From assembly GCA_945859915.1 (NCBI GenBank), contig CAMAPF010001015.1:4548001-4612000 (forward strand): DNA of 64,000 nt. The letters run 5' to 3'. The stretch's first letter is position 1, and each line of letters starts with the position of its first letter. Of the stretch, positions 11,332 through 22,274 are shown piece by piece. The position numbers and the translations under genes are program-made. The notes beneath the pieces are model-generated. The model saw only the letters and a program-made list of their open reading frames with translations, was not told the origin of the DNA and did no database searches. The DNA comes from Cuscuta epithymum (lineage: Eukaryota > Streptophyta > Magnoliopsida > Solanales > Convolvulaceae).

Positions 11332-12059
11332 GGAGAAGCTTGGCGAGCAGGAGTGGGAGCCTGATTTGGTGATGGAGCTGTGAAAGCAGCACGTACAGCC
11401 GGTTCTGGAGTCGCCAGAGCAGTGGGTGGAGCTGCAGAAGATTGGTGAAGCCGGCGTTGTTCCTCTGTGCGAAGCTGTGACCGGGCCGCCTCAAACGACG
11501 GCATTGTTTGTGAGATGAGCGAAGCTACAGTGTCATATTCCGGAGGCAGGCCATTGAAGAGCTGTATAACCAACCGCTTCTCATCCATGGCAAACTAGAG
11601 ATCATGGAGGCGATCTGAGATAGCTTTGAGCTTATCACAGTAATTATCAACATCAGAACAATCTGTGAACTTCAGATTGACAAATTTACTTTTCGGAGTT
11701 GCTGCACGAGTACCTTTATTGTCCTGAAACAGAGATTTTAGTCGCTCCCACAAATCCTTGGCAGTTTTACCAGTCTTGAGAACTGTGAGCATAAGGTCCT
11801 TTGACATGGTAGAGAACATCCATTGTCGGACTGATGCATCAAGCTGTTTGCGGGTGGATACATCTATGGTACTAGGAGCAGGATCCTCGTTGATGAGAAA
11901 CATGAGGTTATGTGCCTCAAGGTGAAGTTCAAACAGAAAAACCCATGATGAATATTCATCATCCTTCATATCAAGAGTGATTGGGATGTGAGTTTTAATG
12001 TTGTTAATAGTGAGGGCAGGATGAATGGTTGCTTTTGGCGTGGAGGATTCACCAGCCAT
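11142..12059 (-). pseudogene. Copia gag
   Basis: Starts MAGESSTPKATIHPAL at 12059, 31 bases inside the primer site. It holds the copia gag region (WVFLFELHLEAHN, AKDLWERLKSLF, LKAISDRLHDL). A single TAG at 11595-11597 interrupts it. The same frame resumes with DEKRLVIQLFNGLPPEYDT and an Ala/Pro-rich tail. The pol frame starts about 11331 in another register. No CCHC knuckle was seen in the residual frame. Confidence 0.82.
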
Positions 12060-12089
12060 GGCAGAAAATAGGGAGTAGTATCGACCTAG

Positions 12090-12099
12090 TCTGATACCA
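12090..12099 (-). other. Primer-binding site of the copia element
   Basis: TGGTATCAGA on the minus strand directly abuts the right LTR. It matches the start of the initiator tRNA-Met type primer site common in plant copia elements. Confidence 0.85.
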
Positions 12100-12284
12100 T
12101 ATAGGAGATTGAATAAGACCCCTTGAGGGGAAATCTTTGTATTACCACAATTTATACAAGAATAATGGTAGTATCTAAGGAAGGGGAGTAATTACAAGAG
12201 GATTATGGGGGATTTATACATTATTGAGAATATTACAAATCATCTAAGTATGGCAAGAATATATCTAAATATGTTATGCTATTA
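12100..12284 (-). repeat. 5' LTR of the copia element
   Basis: 185 bp, the partner of 6748-6932, with two C/T differences. Followed by CAAAC, the right copy of the site duplication. Confidence 0.88.
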
Positions 12285-12289
12285 CAAAC

Positions 12290-12424
12290 CGAACTAAATC
12301 AAACAGTCAGCTTTTTACCAAACAACTACCACCTTTTCTTTTTAAGATCTTTTCAGTCACTAAAAGCTAAAAGTTATTAAAAAGCTTACAAAAGTATCTT
12401 TTCAACTAGTTGTGCCAAACATAC
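12290..12424. mobile_element. Tourist-like MITE, right part
   Basis: Continuation of 6540-6747 after the copia insertion; ends TGCCAAACATAC. It contains about 80 bp (roughly 12310-12385) that the intact relative at 20957-21239 lacks, so the two copies differ by an internal indel. Confidence 0.75.
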
Positions 12425-12540
12425 AAAAGAAAAGTTAAATATATGACCATTACCATCTTTTTTTATTAAGAAAAGTAATTAAAAAATTGATAAAGTGGAC
12501 GTTTTATTAACAAGTCTAGAAGGAAAAACTCGCACTCAAA

Positions 12541-13432
12541 TAAACACTAATTAGTGGTGATCCTACGAGAGTGAAACAAGGCCGCCGAATCCAATATTTT
12601 GCTCAGGAGAAGATCGATCGATCAACATGGACTGAAACAGGGCTCATGACAGGGATCGATTGAACAGATTAACAGGTTCTCTTTTAGTTTTTGTTTCTTT
12701 TTGTCCTTGGTCCAATTTGGACTTTGGTTTGCGGGTCGTTTGATTACCCGTCTCTGGTCCGGCGCATCCATTGCTGCCGAGGTTTCTCTTACGTTCTTTA
12801 TGGACGGTTGCTGCTTTGATTACTGCTATTCTATCAAAAGGTGGGTGCTTGTTGTTGAGAGAGGGTTGCGAGTTATGTGTTTCTCTTCGGATGTGTTCTT
12901 TGGTTGCTTTGCTGCTGTTTGGATGTCATGTGTTTGCTTTGTTTTGGTTTCCACTATGGAGGTTGATGATGACGGACTAAAAAATGGCTCTGCGGCGGTG
13001 CTACAGGTTGAGCACCGCCTGAAATCCTATTAGAGCTTATGAGAGGGATGATTCCTTTGGGGGTGGCTGGACAAACCTCTTCTCCCTTCTCGATGGATGG
13101 TCAAGTCGGAATGCTATCTTTGGAGGTGGTGGATTAAACCTCTTCTCCCTTTCTGGTGGCTGGTGAAACCAGAGTGTCTATTGATTATACTTCTTGTCAG
13201 AATTCGAATGCTTGTTTTTTATATTTATAATCTAGTAGCAAGTCTAGCAATGCTGATAGTTTATAGCCTACCATATTGTGGAGTTAGCGATCTGGCACGG
13301 CCTCCCAGGACTAGCTAGTTCTATGTCTCGCTCCAGGTTTGCTCTGAGTTGTTGCTCTGCTTTGTCTGCTGTTACTTTAAATATTATGAATAAATGAGTG
13401 TCTTTCCTTCAAAAAAATTAAACACTAATTAG
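12541..13432 (+). mobile_element. Poly(A) retroposon (5'-truncated LINE or processed RNA)
   Basis: The 14-bp direct repeat TAAACACTAATTAG lies at 12541-12554 and 13419-13432. Just before the right copy is an A-run (13411-13417), preceded by AATAAATGAGTG, a possible polyadenylation context. The inserted 864 bp has higher GC than its surroundings and no convincing protein; the longest frame (12701-13033) is rich in Cys, Phe and Val and looks accidental. Long target duplication plus poly(A) shows target-primed reverse transcription. The source is most likely the 3' untranslated part of a LINE, but a processed host RNA is not excluded. Confidence 0.8.
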
Positions 13433-14531
13433 CACATGGCGGTTACATGATTAGTTTATAAAAAAACTCACATGGACTTTATAGATAGTATATTTCAAAG
13501 AACAACAAAGGGTAACATGTAGAATTCATACTATTGATCTATTATACAATTTATACAGGCATACAGCATATCATAAGTCACACTTTCCCATGAATTTAAT
13601 ATTACCTCCGTTTCAATAAATATTGTTAACTTTATATTTTTTTTTTGGTTACACCGGGAGTGAAAAAAACAGAAATACATTAATATCTAATACGCTCAAA
13701 ACCATTATATTGAATATGAAATAAAGAAAATAAAACTGTGTAATTGAGGTTTATATTTATAGTGGAAAAAAATTGAATCACAAATTCATGCCTTTAGAAG
13801 TAAAATAACAAACTTTTTAAAATAGAAAATTACTACAATTGGACACGTCTAATAGGAGTATGATTGAGAGCCTCATACATGCTTTATTCACCATAAGAAT
13901 ATATGTGGCTATGGAACGTACACTAACGGAGACCAATAATACGGAGTAATAATACAGAATAGTACGGAGTATACCGCAACTATATACATGTGTGATGTGT
14001 CCATGAATAACATGATACCCGTATTTAAGTCAATAAATCAATATACAATTAAATATCAAATGGTTATTAGAATTTAAAATTCATTTAGTAAAAAAAAAGA
14101 ATTTAAAATTCTCTAACTTTTAAATGATACGGATTGCTACCCTACCAATCTGAAATTCACGTCAAATCAAATCAAACGATTTCTTTGTATGTAAGTTTAA
14201 ATCTCCAATACAAATCTTTAGTTTGAACTTTGAACGACCCAGCGACTCGAAATTAAAATGTAAAAGCTCCTTCATTAGTTTCATATTTTGGTGACTAAAG
14301 TCCAAATCATAAAAATGGATCCCCTAAAAAAGTACGTTTTCTGTCCCGATAATTAAGATCAGAAATGTATTGCGGATTTTCAGGTTTAATCAATGAAAAT
14401 GTTAATTCTCCTGATCATGGTAACAATACTTAAGGAAATAATAAAAAGTATTCAAAAATCACATTAAAAAGTTATGAATCACGTCAAATGAACTTGAATA
14501 TGACTCAAATTTGATACATTATATAAAGATA
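13433..14531. other. AT-rich intergenic DNA
   Basis: No gene seen. One Stowaway-like end (ACCTCCGTTTCAATAAATA) at about 13605 has no clear partner. Two ACTCCGTA words, in reverse, lie near 13945-13975. Confidence 0.5.
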
Positions 14532-14534
14532 TAA

Positions 14535-14865
14535 GGGCATCCCCATTGGTAGGATTATTAAGAGATTAAGTAAGTGACATGGCAGATTTTTTAAAGGAAC
14601 ATCATTGAGAGACATAAATTATTTAATGAGATTATTTGCTATAATAATCCGGGATCAAAATATGAATCCAGATTATTTTAAGATTATTTAAAAAGTATAT
14701 GTAATAGAAGTTAATGCAAAAACGAAAAAATCTGATTATTTGACGATAATGGTTGGGAGACATAAACGAATATTGAGATTATTTAAACATTAATTATATA
14801 ACAATATTTAAAAGGTAAGAATCATAGAAAAAATTGATTATTGGAGATCATGAATGGAGATGCTC
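14535..14865. mobile_element. PIF/Harbinger-like MITE
   Basis: 331 bp with inverted ends GGGCATCCCCATT and GAGCATCTCCATT, flanked by TAA at 14532-14534 and 14866-14868. Three-base TAA/TTA duplications are typical of PIF/Harbinger. AT-rich, non-coding, with internal repeats of GATTATTT. Confidence 0.7.
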
Positions 14866-14925
14866 TAAACAAATTCACACTGCAAATGAATAATAAATAC
14901 TCCATTTGAGTAGTATAATAAATGG

Positions 14926-15943
14926 TAAATTACACCGTACAGCCGGCTGTACCGTACGCACGGTACAGCCGGCCTTTTTTGGATTTCCGTCGCTTCGCAC
15001 ATCGCACCCTTCTGCACATCGATCGCCGGAATTTCCAGCAAGGCTCAAGAGTTCCGCCTTGCTCTCCCGTTATTTGCTCTGCTTTTTGTTTTTTCATTTT
15101 TCTGTTCTTTCAAAGTTTAGCTGCCACAGGTCGCTACTATGTGGGGACATCTCTATCTACTGGACAACTTTTGAGTTAACCCTTTTAGCTTTTGGTGGAT
15201 TTTCGGATTTTGAATTTTGCTTGAATACTTAATTTCATTTAATGTATTGATGCTTCTTTATGTCATTATTATTATGAATACATGAGCACATACAAACGTA
15301 TATTTGAGGACATTATATATATCAAATGAGTTTTTGAATTTTCGATACTCATTTTGTAAATTATGTATGCTCATTTGATCTCAAATGAGTTTTATATTAA
15401 ACACAAATGAGTATATGAATAAAGGAAATGCACATATACAATTGAACATTAAGCACATTAAAAATGAGTTTTATATTAAACCCAGATGAGTATACGCCTC
15501 AAAGATATGAACATACAACTGAATATTAAACACATTAAAAATGTGTTTTATGTTAAACTTAAATGAGTATAACGTTCAAAATCAATGAGCACACACAAAT
15601 GAGTTTTGACTTTTTTGATACTCATGTTGTAAATTATGTATGTTCATTTGATATTGCTTTATGCTCATTTTAAAATGATGCACATGTCAAATATAACGCC
15701 CAAAATCAATGAGCATACACAAATGAAGTTTTGAAATTTTTGATACTCATTTTGTAAATTATGTATACTCATTTGGTACTGGTGCTCATTGTTGGGCTCC
15801 TAATACTCAGAAGAACAGACTCGATGCTCATCCAAATTACATTGTTGCTCATTTAAGAGAAGCCATGAACTTCATCAAAATTACAAAAAAGCCACCGGTT
15901 GTACGGTGCAAGCCGTACAGCCGGCTGGATGGTATACGCTTCC
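14926..15943. mobile_element. MULE-like non-autonomous element with ATGAG/CTCAT word array
   Basis: The 10-bp direct repeat TAATAAATGG flanks the element (14916-14925 and 15944-15953). The ends carry inverted CAGCCGGCTGTAC with extended similarity over about 50 bp, down to a shared CTTTTTTG. Duplication length suggests Mutator-like. The first 250 bp inside are richer in GC and look like captured gene sequence. The rest (about 15280-15870) is packed with ATGAGTTT and its complement AAACTCAT/ATGCTCAT words. The 108-codon frame at 14906 starts outside the element and is not trusted. Confidence 0.68.
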
Positions 15944-16117
15944 TAATAAATGGATACTTTCATTTAGGGAGAGATATCATTTTGGGAGGGACATAGGAGG
16001 TGTTTCACAATAAGAAATTGGCTCTCGCTCTATTAATTGATAATCAATGATATTAGTGATCTCGTTGGATTCAGTGATTTCAGTCAACTATTTTAATCAA
16101 CGGGATTCAGCGCTAAA

Positions 16118-16420
16118 TTTAGAGCATTTTGGTAAACTCAAATTGGTTCAATCAGCTGATCCTGCTCAAATTTATAAAGTTACTGAAATGATTGCATTGG
16201 TTGATTTTGTTTATTTTGTGAAAATTTATATTTAAAATACTTTTTATTAAAAGAATAGAGAAAAAATTATATGGACAATGCCTAAAAAATCTTCTACATT
16301 AACTTCGGCCAATACAGTCATAAAAGTAACTACAACCTTACTTTTCTTATTATTACACAATTCAGCGCGTGAATCAAATGTTACGTGTTTGGTTAAAAAC
16401 ATGGTCTCTGAACAGGCTCT
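16118..16420. mobile_element. MITE, family M1, copy 1
   Basis: One of three related copies (others 17416-17765 and 59132-59452) sharing AACTTCGGCCAATACAGTCA, TTACACAATTCAGCGCG and TTACGTGTTT. Ends resemble AGCCTGTTTGGTAA in inverted order. About 300-350 bp and non-coding. The superfamily is not clear. Confidence 0.6.
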
Positions 16421-16586
16421 TAGTGAATTGAAGTAAAATGTTTGGTAACTTTTACTACATAGTACTCCGTATTATTTTATACACTTACTGCTATTATTAT
16501 TTTTAGTGAATTGAAGTAAAATGTTTGGTAACTTTTACTACATAGTACTCCGTGTTATTTTATACACTTAATGCTCTTATTGTTTT
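16421..16586. repeat. Tandem duplication, 83-bp period
   Basis: TAGTGAATTGAAGTAAAATG begins at 16421 and again at 16504. The two 83-bp units match apart from a few bases. Each contains an ACTCCGT word. Confidence 0.85.
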
Positions 16587-16590
16587 TAGA

Positions 16591-16820
16591 GAATTTACCC
16601 AAAATAGGACTAAAAAGGTTTGAAAATTCCAAAATAGGACTGTCATATTTTTATTCCTAAAATAGGACTAATTACTGTCATGTTTTGGCAGTACCACACT
16701 TCAAACATGACAGTATTTTCCAAACTTGGCAGTAATTACTCCTATTTTGGGAATAAAAAACATGACAGTCCTATTTTGGAATTTTCAAAGTGTTTTAGTC
16801 CTATTTCGGGAACTTTCCCT
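16591..16820. mobile_element. Foldback MITE with AAAATAGGACTAAAA ends
   Basis: The left half (CAAAATAGGACTAAAA, TTCCAAAATAGGACTGTCAT, ATAGGACTAATTACTG) is repeated in inverted order in the right half, giving a near-complete hairpin of about 230 bp. Similar terminal words occur at both ends of the MULE-like element 61221-62497, so it may be a deletion derivative of that group. Confidence 0.65.
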
Positions 16821-17415
16821 TATTTTTAATACATATACATGTACACGCATAATCACACATACATATAGAAGTATTCATTTATTTTTACTGTTATTATTTT
16901 AATTTATACCCGACTACTCTCTGGTGGCGTATCCACTGTGGGGCTGTGAGCCGGGGGCAGCTACGCTCACTCAACTCTAATCCAAACCCTATATGTGTGT
17001 CTAAAGTATTATAAGAAATTTCTCAAAATAAGGGTTAAATATAAGAAAATTTCTAAAATAGGATCAAGAGTGTTTTCTTTCATATTAAAAGAATGAAATG
17101 TTAAAAAATTCACTAAATTTTGTTATGTTAATGCTACTCAATACTAAGTTCCTACCGCTCTCGCAGCGTATAGTACAATAGTTTAGAGAACCATGTTGAT
17201 CTCTCATGCGACAAGTTCCTAAATTATTGCCAAAACGAGCGAACATACAACTCCCTAATGGTTACTAATCTCTTAGTGAACGATTAAGTGTGTGAGAAAG
17301 TTTCATAGAATAAATTAGGCAATTCTCTCAATTAATTGCATCTTTGCAAACACGTAATATAAATTGATCTTCTTTTTATTCATACTTGTACATAAACGGA
17401 ATATATCTTAAACTA
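16821..17415. other. Intergenic DNA
   Basis: AT-rich; no gene or clear element. A short GC-rich stretch at 16905-16975 could not be assigned. Confidence 0.4.
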
Positions 17416-17765
17416 AATCTAGAATCTGTTTGGTAACACAAAAATCGACTGATTCTGCTGAAATTTATGAAGTCCTGGTTGAACTTGTTGTATTGGCTCA
17501 TTCTGTTGATTTATAAAACAATTATATTTATAATATACTGGTATTTTATTAATAAAATAAAGAAAAAACAATATGAAGAAATAGCTAAAATGGTCATCTA
17601 CTGTAACTTCAGTTAATACAGTCAGAAAAGTAACTTCAACCGTACTTTTTCTTATTATTACACAATTCAATGCGTGTAATCAAAAATTACGTTTTTAATT
17701 TTAAAAATTGGTTGATAAGCCTAATATGCCGAAAAGTAGTCCCCAAACAGGCAAACAGGCTCCTA
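17416..17765. mobile_element. MITE, family M1, copy 2
   Basis: Starts near CTGTTTGGTAACAC and ends near CCCCAAACAGGC, an inverted pair. Inside are AACTTCAGTTAATACAGTCA and TTACACAATTCAATGCG, shared with copies at 16118 and 59132. Confidence 0.65.
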
Positions 17766-18268
17766 ATCAAACAATATTAATAATGTGATTTGTTACTTGT
17801 GAAATATGTGATCAAATTTAGTGTAAGTTTTTCTTCACTCGCCAAATTCCTAAATACGCGACTAATTACTCTAACTCGTTTTAAATATAATATTCTAGGA
17901 TATAATAGCAGCATATTCGTAACAAAATTTATTATCGATTGGAGTGTCACTATTATTTTATTTTATATCAATCAATATATTTTTTGAATAATTATTAAAT
18001 AATTAATGAATGAATGACATAAAATTTGGAGGGTGTAGTATATTAGGCGTTAAATATAAAATCAAATCGTTGAGGCAAAATAATTACTCAAAATGGCTCT
18101 CACATTTGACTTTTTTACATCAAACTGTCAAATTAGAAAGTCACATTCATCAAACATAAAAATAATTGTTTGACACAGCGGGCCAAACAAACAAAATCAA
18201 TTCAAAACGCGGGCCAAACAAACAAAATCAATTCAAAACGTTAAGAAATGACTGGTAGACTTCAGGCT
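17766..18268. other. AT-rich intergenic DNA
   Basis: No gene seen. A 32-bp segment, CGGGCCAAACAAACAAAATC and the bases after it, is repeated in tandem at about 18179-18240. Confidence 0.45.
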
Positions 18269-18510
18269 AAGAGTAGCTCAATTGGTTCACGGAAATTTCT
18301 AACGACGATCGAGGTTCAAAACCCATAGAAGTCGTGTAAAGGTTACTGCTCTTGTGTAATGTGTTGTACCTCTGGTAACGACTGGTGTGCACGGGTATAA
18401 GACCTACCATCATTGAATCGGCTGAATTATCGAGACTTACTACTCCATCATCCGTCGGGTCAGGGTGTGGGGGCTCCTGGGGTGGGAGATTCCGGAACAA
18501 TGATGCATAG
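18269..18510 (+). mobile_element. tRNA-derived SINE
   Basis: An A box TAGCTCAATTGG (18274-18285) and a B box GGTTCAAAACCC (18313-18324), spaced as in a tRNA head, fit an internal RNA polymerase III promoter. The body continues about 190 bp without a frame. A target duplication and a 3' tail could not be set with confidence, so the right edge is approximate. Confidence 0.65.
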
Positions 18511-18680
18511 TACGTGAAATAAAGGCAGAATATTGAATTATATACTCGTACGTAGTAGTATTCCAGTAGTATAAATCAAATTTAGTGGGAAAAGTGATAA
18601 TTTCAATAAAACAACCAACGAAAAATACGTGTGAAAAGTTTCATACAATCTTCTAAATTATCTAAAGTTATACTCCTTAT

Positions 18681-19710
18681 TAGGGGTTGGATTTTGGAAC
18701 CGGGAACCGTAGAACCGATTGAAACCAAACCGTTAATAACATCTAGGAACCGAACCGTTAACAATTAATGCCTCATTTGTAGGAACCGAACCGAAGCGGG
18801 TTATAACGGTTCGGTTCCCGATTCCTATAAAAAATATGTGCATGGAACCGTTAAGGAACCGTTATTAAAAAAATAAAAAATAAAATAATATTAGTAGTAG
18901 TAGTAACAATAATAATAATAATAATATAATAGCAATAATAACCACCACCACAACAACAATAATAATAAAACAATATAAGATATTTAACTAAAAAAAATAT
19001 AAGATATTTAACTAACAATTCTAATTTAATCAATGGAAAAGAAGTAATAAATATTGTACATGTGGTTGATATAATACATTAAACTCCTTTGTACAGATCA
19101 AGTTTTGTTCCATCACATAAATTTTATAAATATAAATTAACCCAAATAACTTGTAGTTGATTGCACATATTTTACTTTACTATTTTCATGATATTTTTAA
19201 TTATTAGATTTATTATGAATCGATAGAATGTAATAATGTTTTTTTATATCTATACATGCAAACTCAATGTCTTTTTTTTATGTTTTGAACGACTTGAAGT
19301 AGGCGTCCTATTCTTGCTACTATAATGACGAGTAACCTTCATCGCTCCGACACTACAACGATTTTTAATGTTTCATTTCTTACATGAAAATTTAAATCAC
19401 TTTTGTTCTATTAAGTGTTCAAAGTTCATTAGTTAAGTTTGAGCTTTGATGTTTGAAGTGATTAGAGCTTCAAATAAAATTTTAATACTCGTGTTTTGAA
19501 TTTTCGACGTGTTTAAAATTATGTGTTAATTCTTAGACGAGAAAAAATTATTCTAGGAACCGGTAAAAGGAAGAACCGAACCGTTTACTACCGGTTCGGT
19601 TCCATAACGGTTCTTGATTTTTTATATAGGAACCGAACCGATTTCATTAGTTAAAACTTTTATAACGGTTCCACTCATTTTGAGTAAGAACCAAACCGGT
19701 CCCAGCCCTA
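18681..19710. mobile_element. Non-autonomous hAT element with GGTTCGGTTCC-type ends
   Basis: 1030 bp flanked by the perfect 8-bp duplication CTCCTTAT (18673-18680 and 19711-19718). Ends are TAGGGGTTGG and, inverted, TAGGGCTGGG. About 170 bp at each side is filled with AACCGAACCG/CGGTTCGGTTCC words, while the 700-bp core is AT-rich with TAA repeats. No transposase remains. Confidence 0.88.
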
Positions 19711-19774
19711 CTCCTTATTATACAATTCATAAATCTCATAACAATTTACAGAGTGCGGAGTATTATTTATCATT

Positions 19775-19940
19775 ATCATCATCATTACCCCAATGTCACA
19801 AAAACTCCCACTTGCGGTAGGGTAAGGATGATCGGATGTATGCAGTCTTACCCATGTATTAAAACACATAAAGTCTGTTTCTGGATGACCCATAGTGAAA
19901 TTCACGTCGAAAATTCCATGGACTGAAAATTGCTTCATAA
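19775..19940 (+). mobile_element. SINE-like fragment, copy 1
   Basis: Shares GCAGTCTTACC, AAAGTCTGTTTCTGGATGA and a CATAGTGAAA tail with 38555-38715. The pattern resembles the 3' body of Au-type plant SINEs. No A or B box is seen, so this may be a 5'-truncated copy. Confidence 0.5.
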
Positions 19941-20544
19941 CAAAGAAACACAGACAATTTAGTGAGTGATTTTGCTTTGTTTAATTTCATCATACTTCCA
20001 ATCTAAAAATAGTTAGTCCCTTTATGCATCTACAAAAAGTCACCTCATATTATGAAAATCCACGTTGGGACAGCCTCTTTATTACCTCCACTTGATTCTT
20101 AATTTCTATCAGTCGTTGAAGTGAGGCATGTGACCTATGAATACGAAGTACCTCTCCATAATGACTGCAATAAAAAAGAATAGTACCTCTTCTCCATAAC
20201 ATGTACATATGTTCATGCCAAATGACTACTTTATCCTTTACTCCTCTAATAAATGTTGGGAGCGTTTATGGGTAGTTCAGTGAAACTACAACAACAAGAC
20301 TGCGAAAAGTTGAAAATATTGCTCCATGTTCTTGGTGAGGCCAGATCTAACGGATTTGGATCTCATCTAAAATTATTCTGCTGCTATCATCATTGCGGAA
20401 GTAAAATGAATATGTAATGTGGGTACCTTTGCACGTTATGGAATAAAGCGCCCAGCCATTATGATACCCCTTGAAACTTGAAAGTTAAAGTGTGTGATTA
20501 CAAGGAGTTTATCCCAAATCTGCGGCCACAAAATATAAAATAGT
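19941..20544. other. Intergenic DNA
   Basis: No gene, RNA or clear element seen. Confidence 0.4.
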
Positions 20545-20777
20545 ACTTCACACAAAAGAAGGAAAGAAATTTGACTTTACTGTAGAGTACACTGTTGAGG
20601 CACAGTTTGACACTGTTTGGCACTGTAGAGACACTGTTTGGCACCGTTGAGACACTGTTTGACATTGTTTTGATGTAGATTTCTTTGCCAAAAAAGGAAA
20701 TAAGGAAGTGTGAAGTTTATTTTAGACCGTCCCAAAAAGAAAAGTGTGAAATTTATTAAAAACTGGAGGGAGTACTA
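20545..20777. mobile_element. Stowaway-like MITE, left end decayed
   Basis: The right end reads AACTGGAGGGAGTA. The core has repeated GACACTGTTTGGCACTG words and TAGATTTCTTTGCCAAAAA, both shared with 60430-60582. The left end is not recognisable. Confidence 0.6.
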
Positions 20778-20956
20778 TTTCCGTGTGACACAACTTTTAA
20801 GAAAAAATGGAATCGTATAATTAGTATTGAATTGATAAAGTGTAGATAAAGTATGAATGAATTGCAACCACTCCCAAAAATTCAAATATGGGAGTTTTTT
20901 CCCAAACGGAGGTAGTGTCTAAACTTATTTACCAAATAAAGGTAGTTTTAAACTTA

Positions 20957-21239
20957 GGCTATGTTTGGCGGGCATAAGTCCCTGACTTCTAGCTTTTGTA
21001 CTGTTCAAAAAGTTCCTAAAAGCTTCTAGTTGTGTGTTTGGCATGACAATATTTAAGAGCTTTTCAAAAATTAAAAGATCTTTTTTGAGATGCTACCGGG
21101 AGTAGCATCTAAGAAAAGCTAGTGAATTTTAGTATTAATTAATCCTAACAGCTTGTATACCAAACCGAACTAAATCAAACAGTCATCTATTAAAAAGCTC
21201 ACAAAAGTATCTTTTCAGCTAGTTGTGCCAAACATGCCC
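20957..21239. mobile_element. Tourist-like MITE, uninterrupted copy
   Basis: 283 bp, ends GGCTATGTTTGGC and GCCAAACATGCCC, TTA duplication at 20954-20956 and 21240-21242. The opposite arm of the host element gives the empty site AAACTTATTTC, which proves the insertion edges. Confidence 0.82.
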
Positions 21240-22096
21240 TTATTTCTCAAAGTAAGGTAGTTTTTGCCATGTCATCCCATTTCGCCACGTCACTTATTCC
21301 AAATCATCTCCTAGGCATTTCATGTCATCAAGCATCATATTCACTCCGATCCCGTTGCTATTAAAATATAAAAAATATGGAGTATGAAGAATTCCAACCC
21401 AGAACCTTCATTAGGAACTCTTCACTACCAAGCCACTGGACCCGAATTTAATTGTTGATACATTTTCTTCTCTACGTATACTTAACATAAACGGTTATAC
21501 ATTACTCCTTCCATAATTTCCATAAACAATTAGAGAATACTTTGTATGATATACGAGTAATACTTAATTTGATACATGCAAAATTATAATACAACGCCAT
21601 TTGATATATTCAATTAGAAATAATTTAAAATAACTATACACTATATAAAATAAGAAACAAATAAATATCATGATAGGCTCTAACTCACCACAAATTTAAT
21701 AAAAACTCTTACATTATTAATATAAAAAATATAAAACATAAGATTTGTGTACACTATATTATTTTTATAATATCCCAACACTAAAATACATTATTTTTAT
21801 ATTCATAACATAAGTTTTTTAAGCCTGTGATGGATTAGGATCTAAAATGGAATTTATTTATTTTATCTATCAACTAAAAACTATGTTAAAAAAGAATATT
21901 AATTTCAAATGAATATGATAAAATTGCATTAAAAGAAAATATAATAGATACTTAATTTCATATATGAAATTAAAAAATTAAAAGTAAATTTAAAACTATA
22001 ACAAAAACGTAGGGTGATATATGCTATTAAGTAGGTGGTAATAATTCGTAAAAGAGAATTTGCATCAAGTATTTAACGTAGTCCAGTGGTTTCTAA

Positions 22097-22274
22097 GGAT
22101 GTTTTCTTTTGGACTGTTTTAAGTCTCAGACCATATCAGACCAGACCAGACCAGACCAGATCAGACCAGACCAGACCTGACTTCCGTAGTTATAAAATAC
22201 ACAGAGACCAGACGTTTACCAGACCAGACCAGACCAGACCACACCAGCAAATTTCAATCCAAAAGAAAACATCC
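22097..22274. mobile_element. PIF-like MITE with CAGAC pentamer arrays
   Basis: 178 bp, perfect 17-bp inverted ends GGATGTTTTCTTTTGGA, TAA duplication at 22094-22096 and 22275-22277. The interior is almost only (CAGAC)n on two sides of a short unique core. Confidence 0.82.

Larger units (their letters stand above)
6748..12284 (-). mobile_element. Complete but dead Ty1/copia LTR retrotransposon
   Basis: Two LTRs of 185 bp each (6748-6932 and 12100-12284) differ at only two sites, both C/T. The site duplication CAAAC lies at 6743-6747 and 12285-12289, with LTR ends TA..TA. If canonical TG..CA ends are preferred the edge moves by 2 bp and the duplication is lost. A tRNA-Met type primer site TGGTATCAGA abuts the right LTR at 12090-12099. 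The order gag, protease, integrase, reverse transcriptase, RNase H is that of copia. Gag and integrase each carry an in-frame stop, the frame shifts several times, the reverse transcriptase lacks its YVDD block, and a hAT element sits inside. The near-identical LTRs show a young insertion. Confidence 0.92.

Noticed and set aside
12701..13033. 110-codon frame rich in Cys and Phe
   Set aside because: Within the retroposon cargo; composition and lack of any motif suggest untranslated sequence.
14906..15232. 108-codon frame
   Set aside because: Starts outside the MULE-like element and crosses its end, so it cannot be a conserved gene.
16905..16975. GC-rich stretch that might be a tRNA or small RNA
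   Set aside because: No cloverleaf or RNA polymerase III boxes could be drawn.
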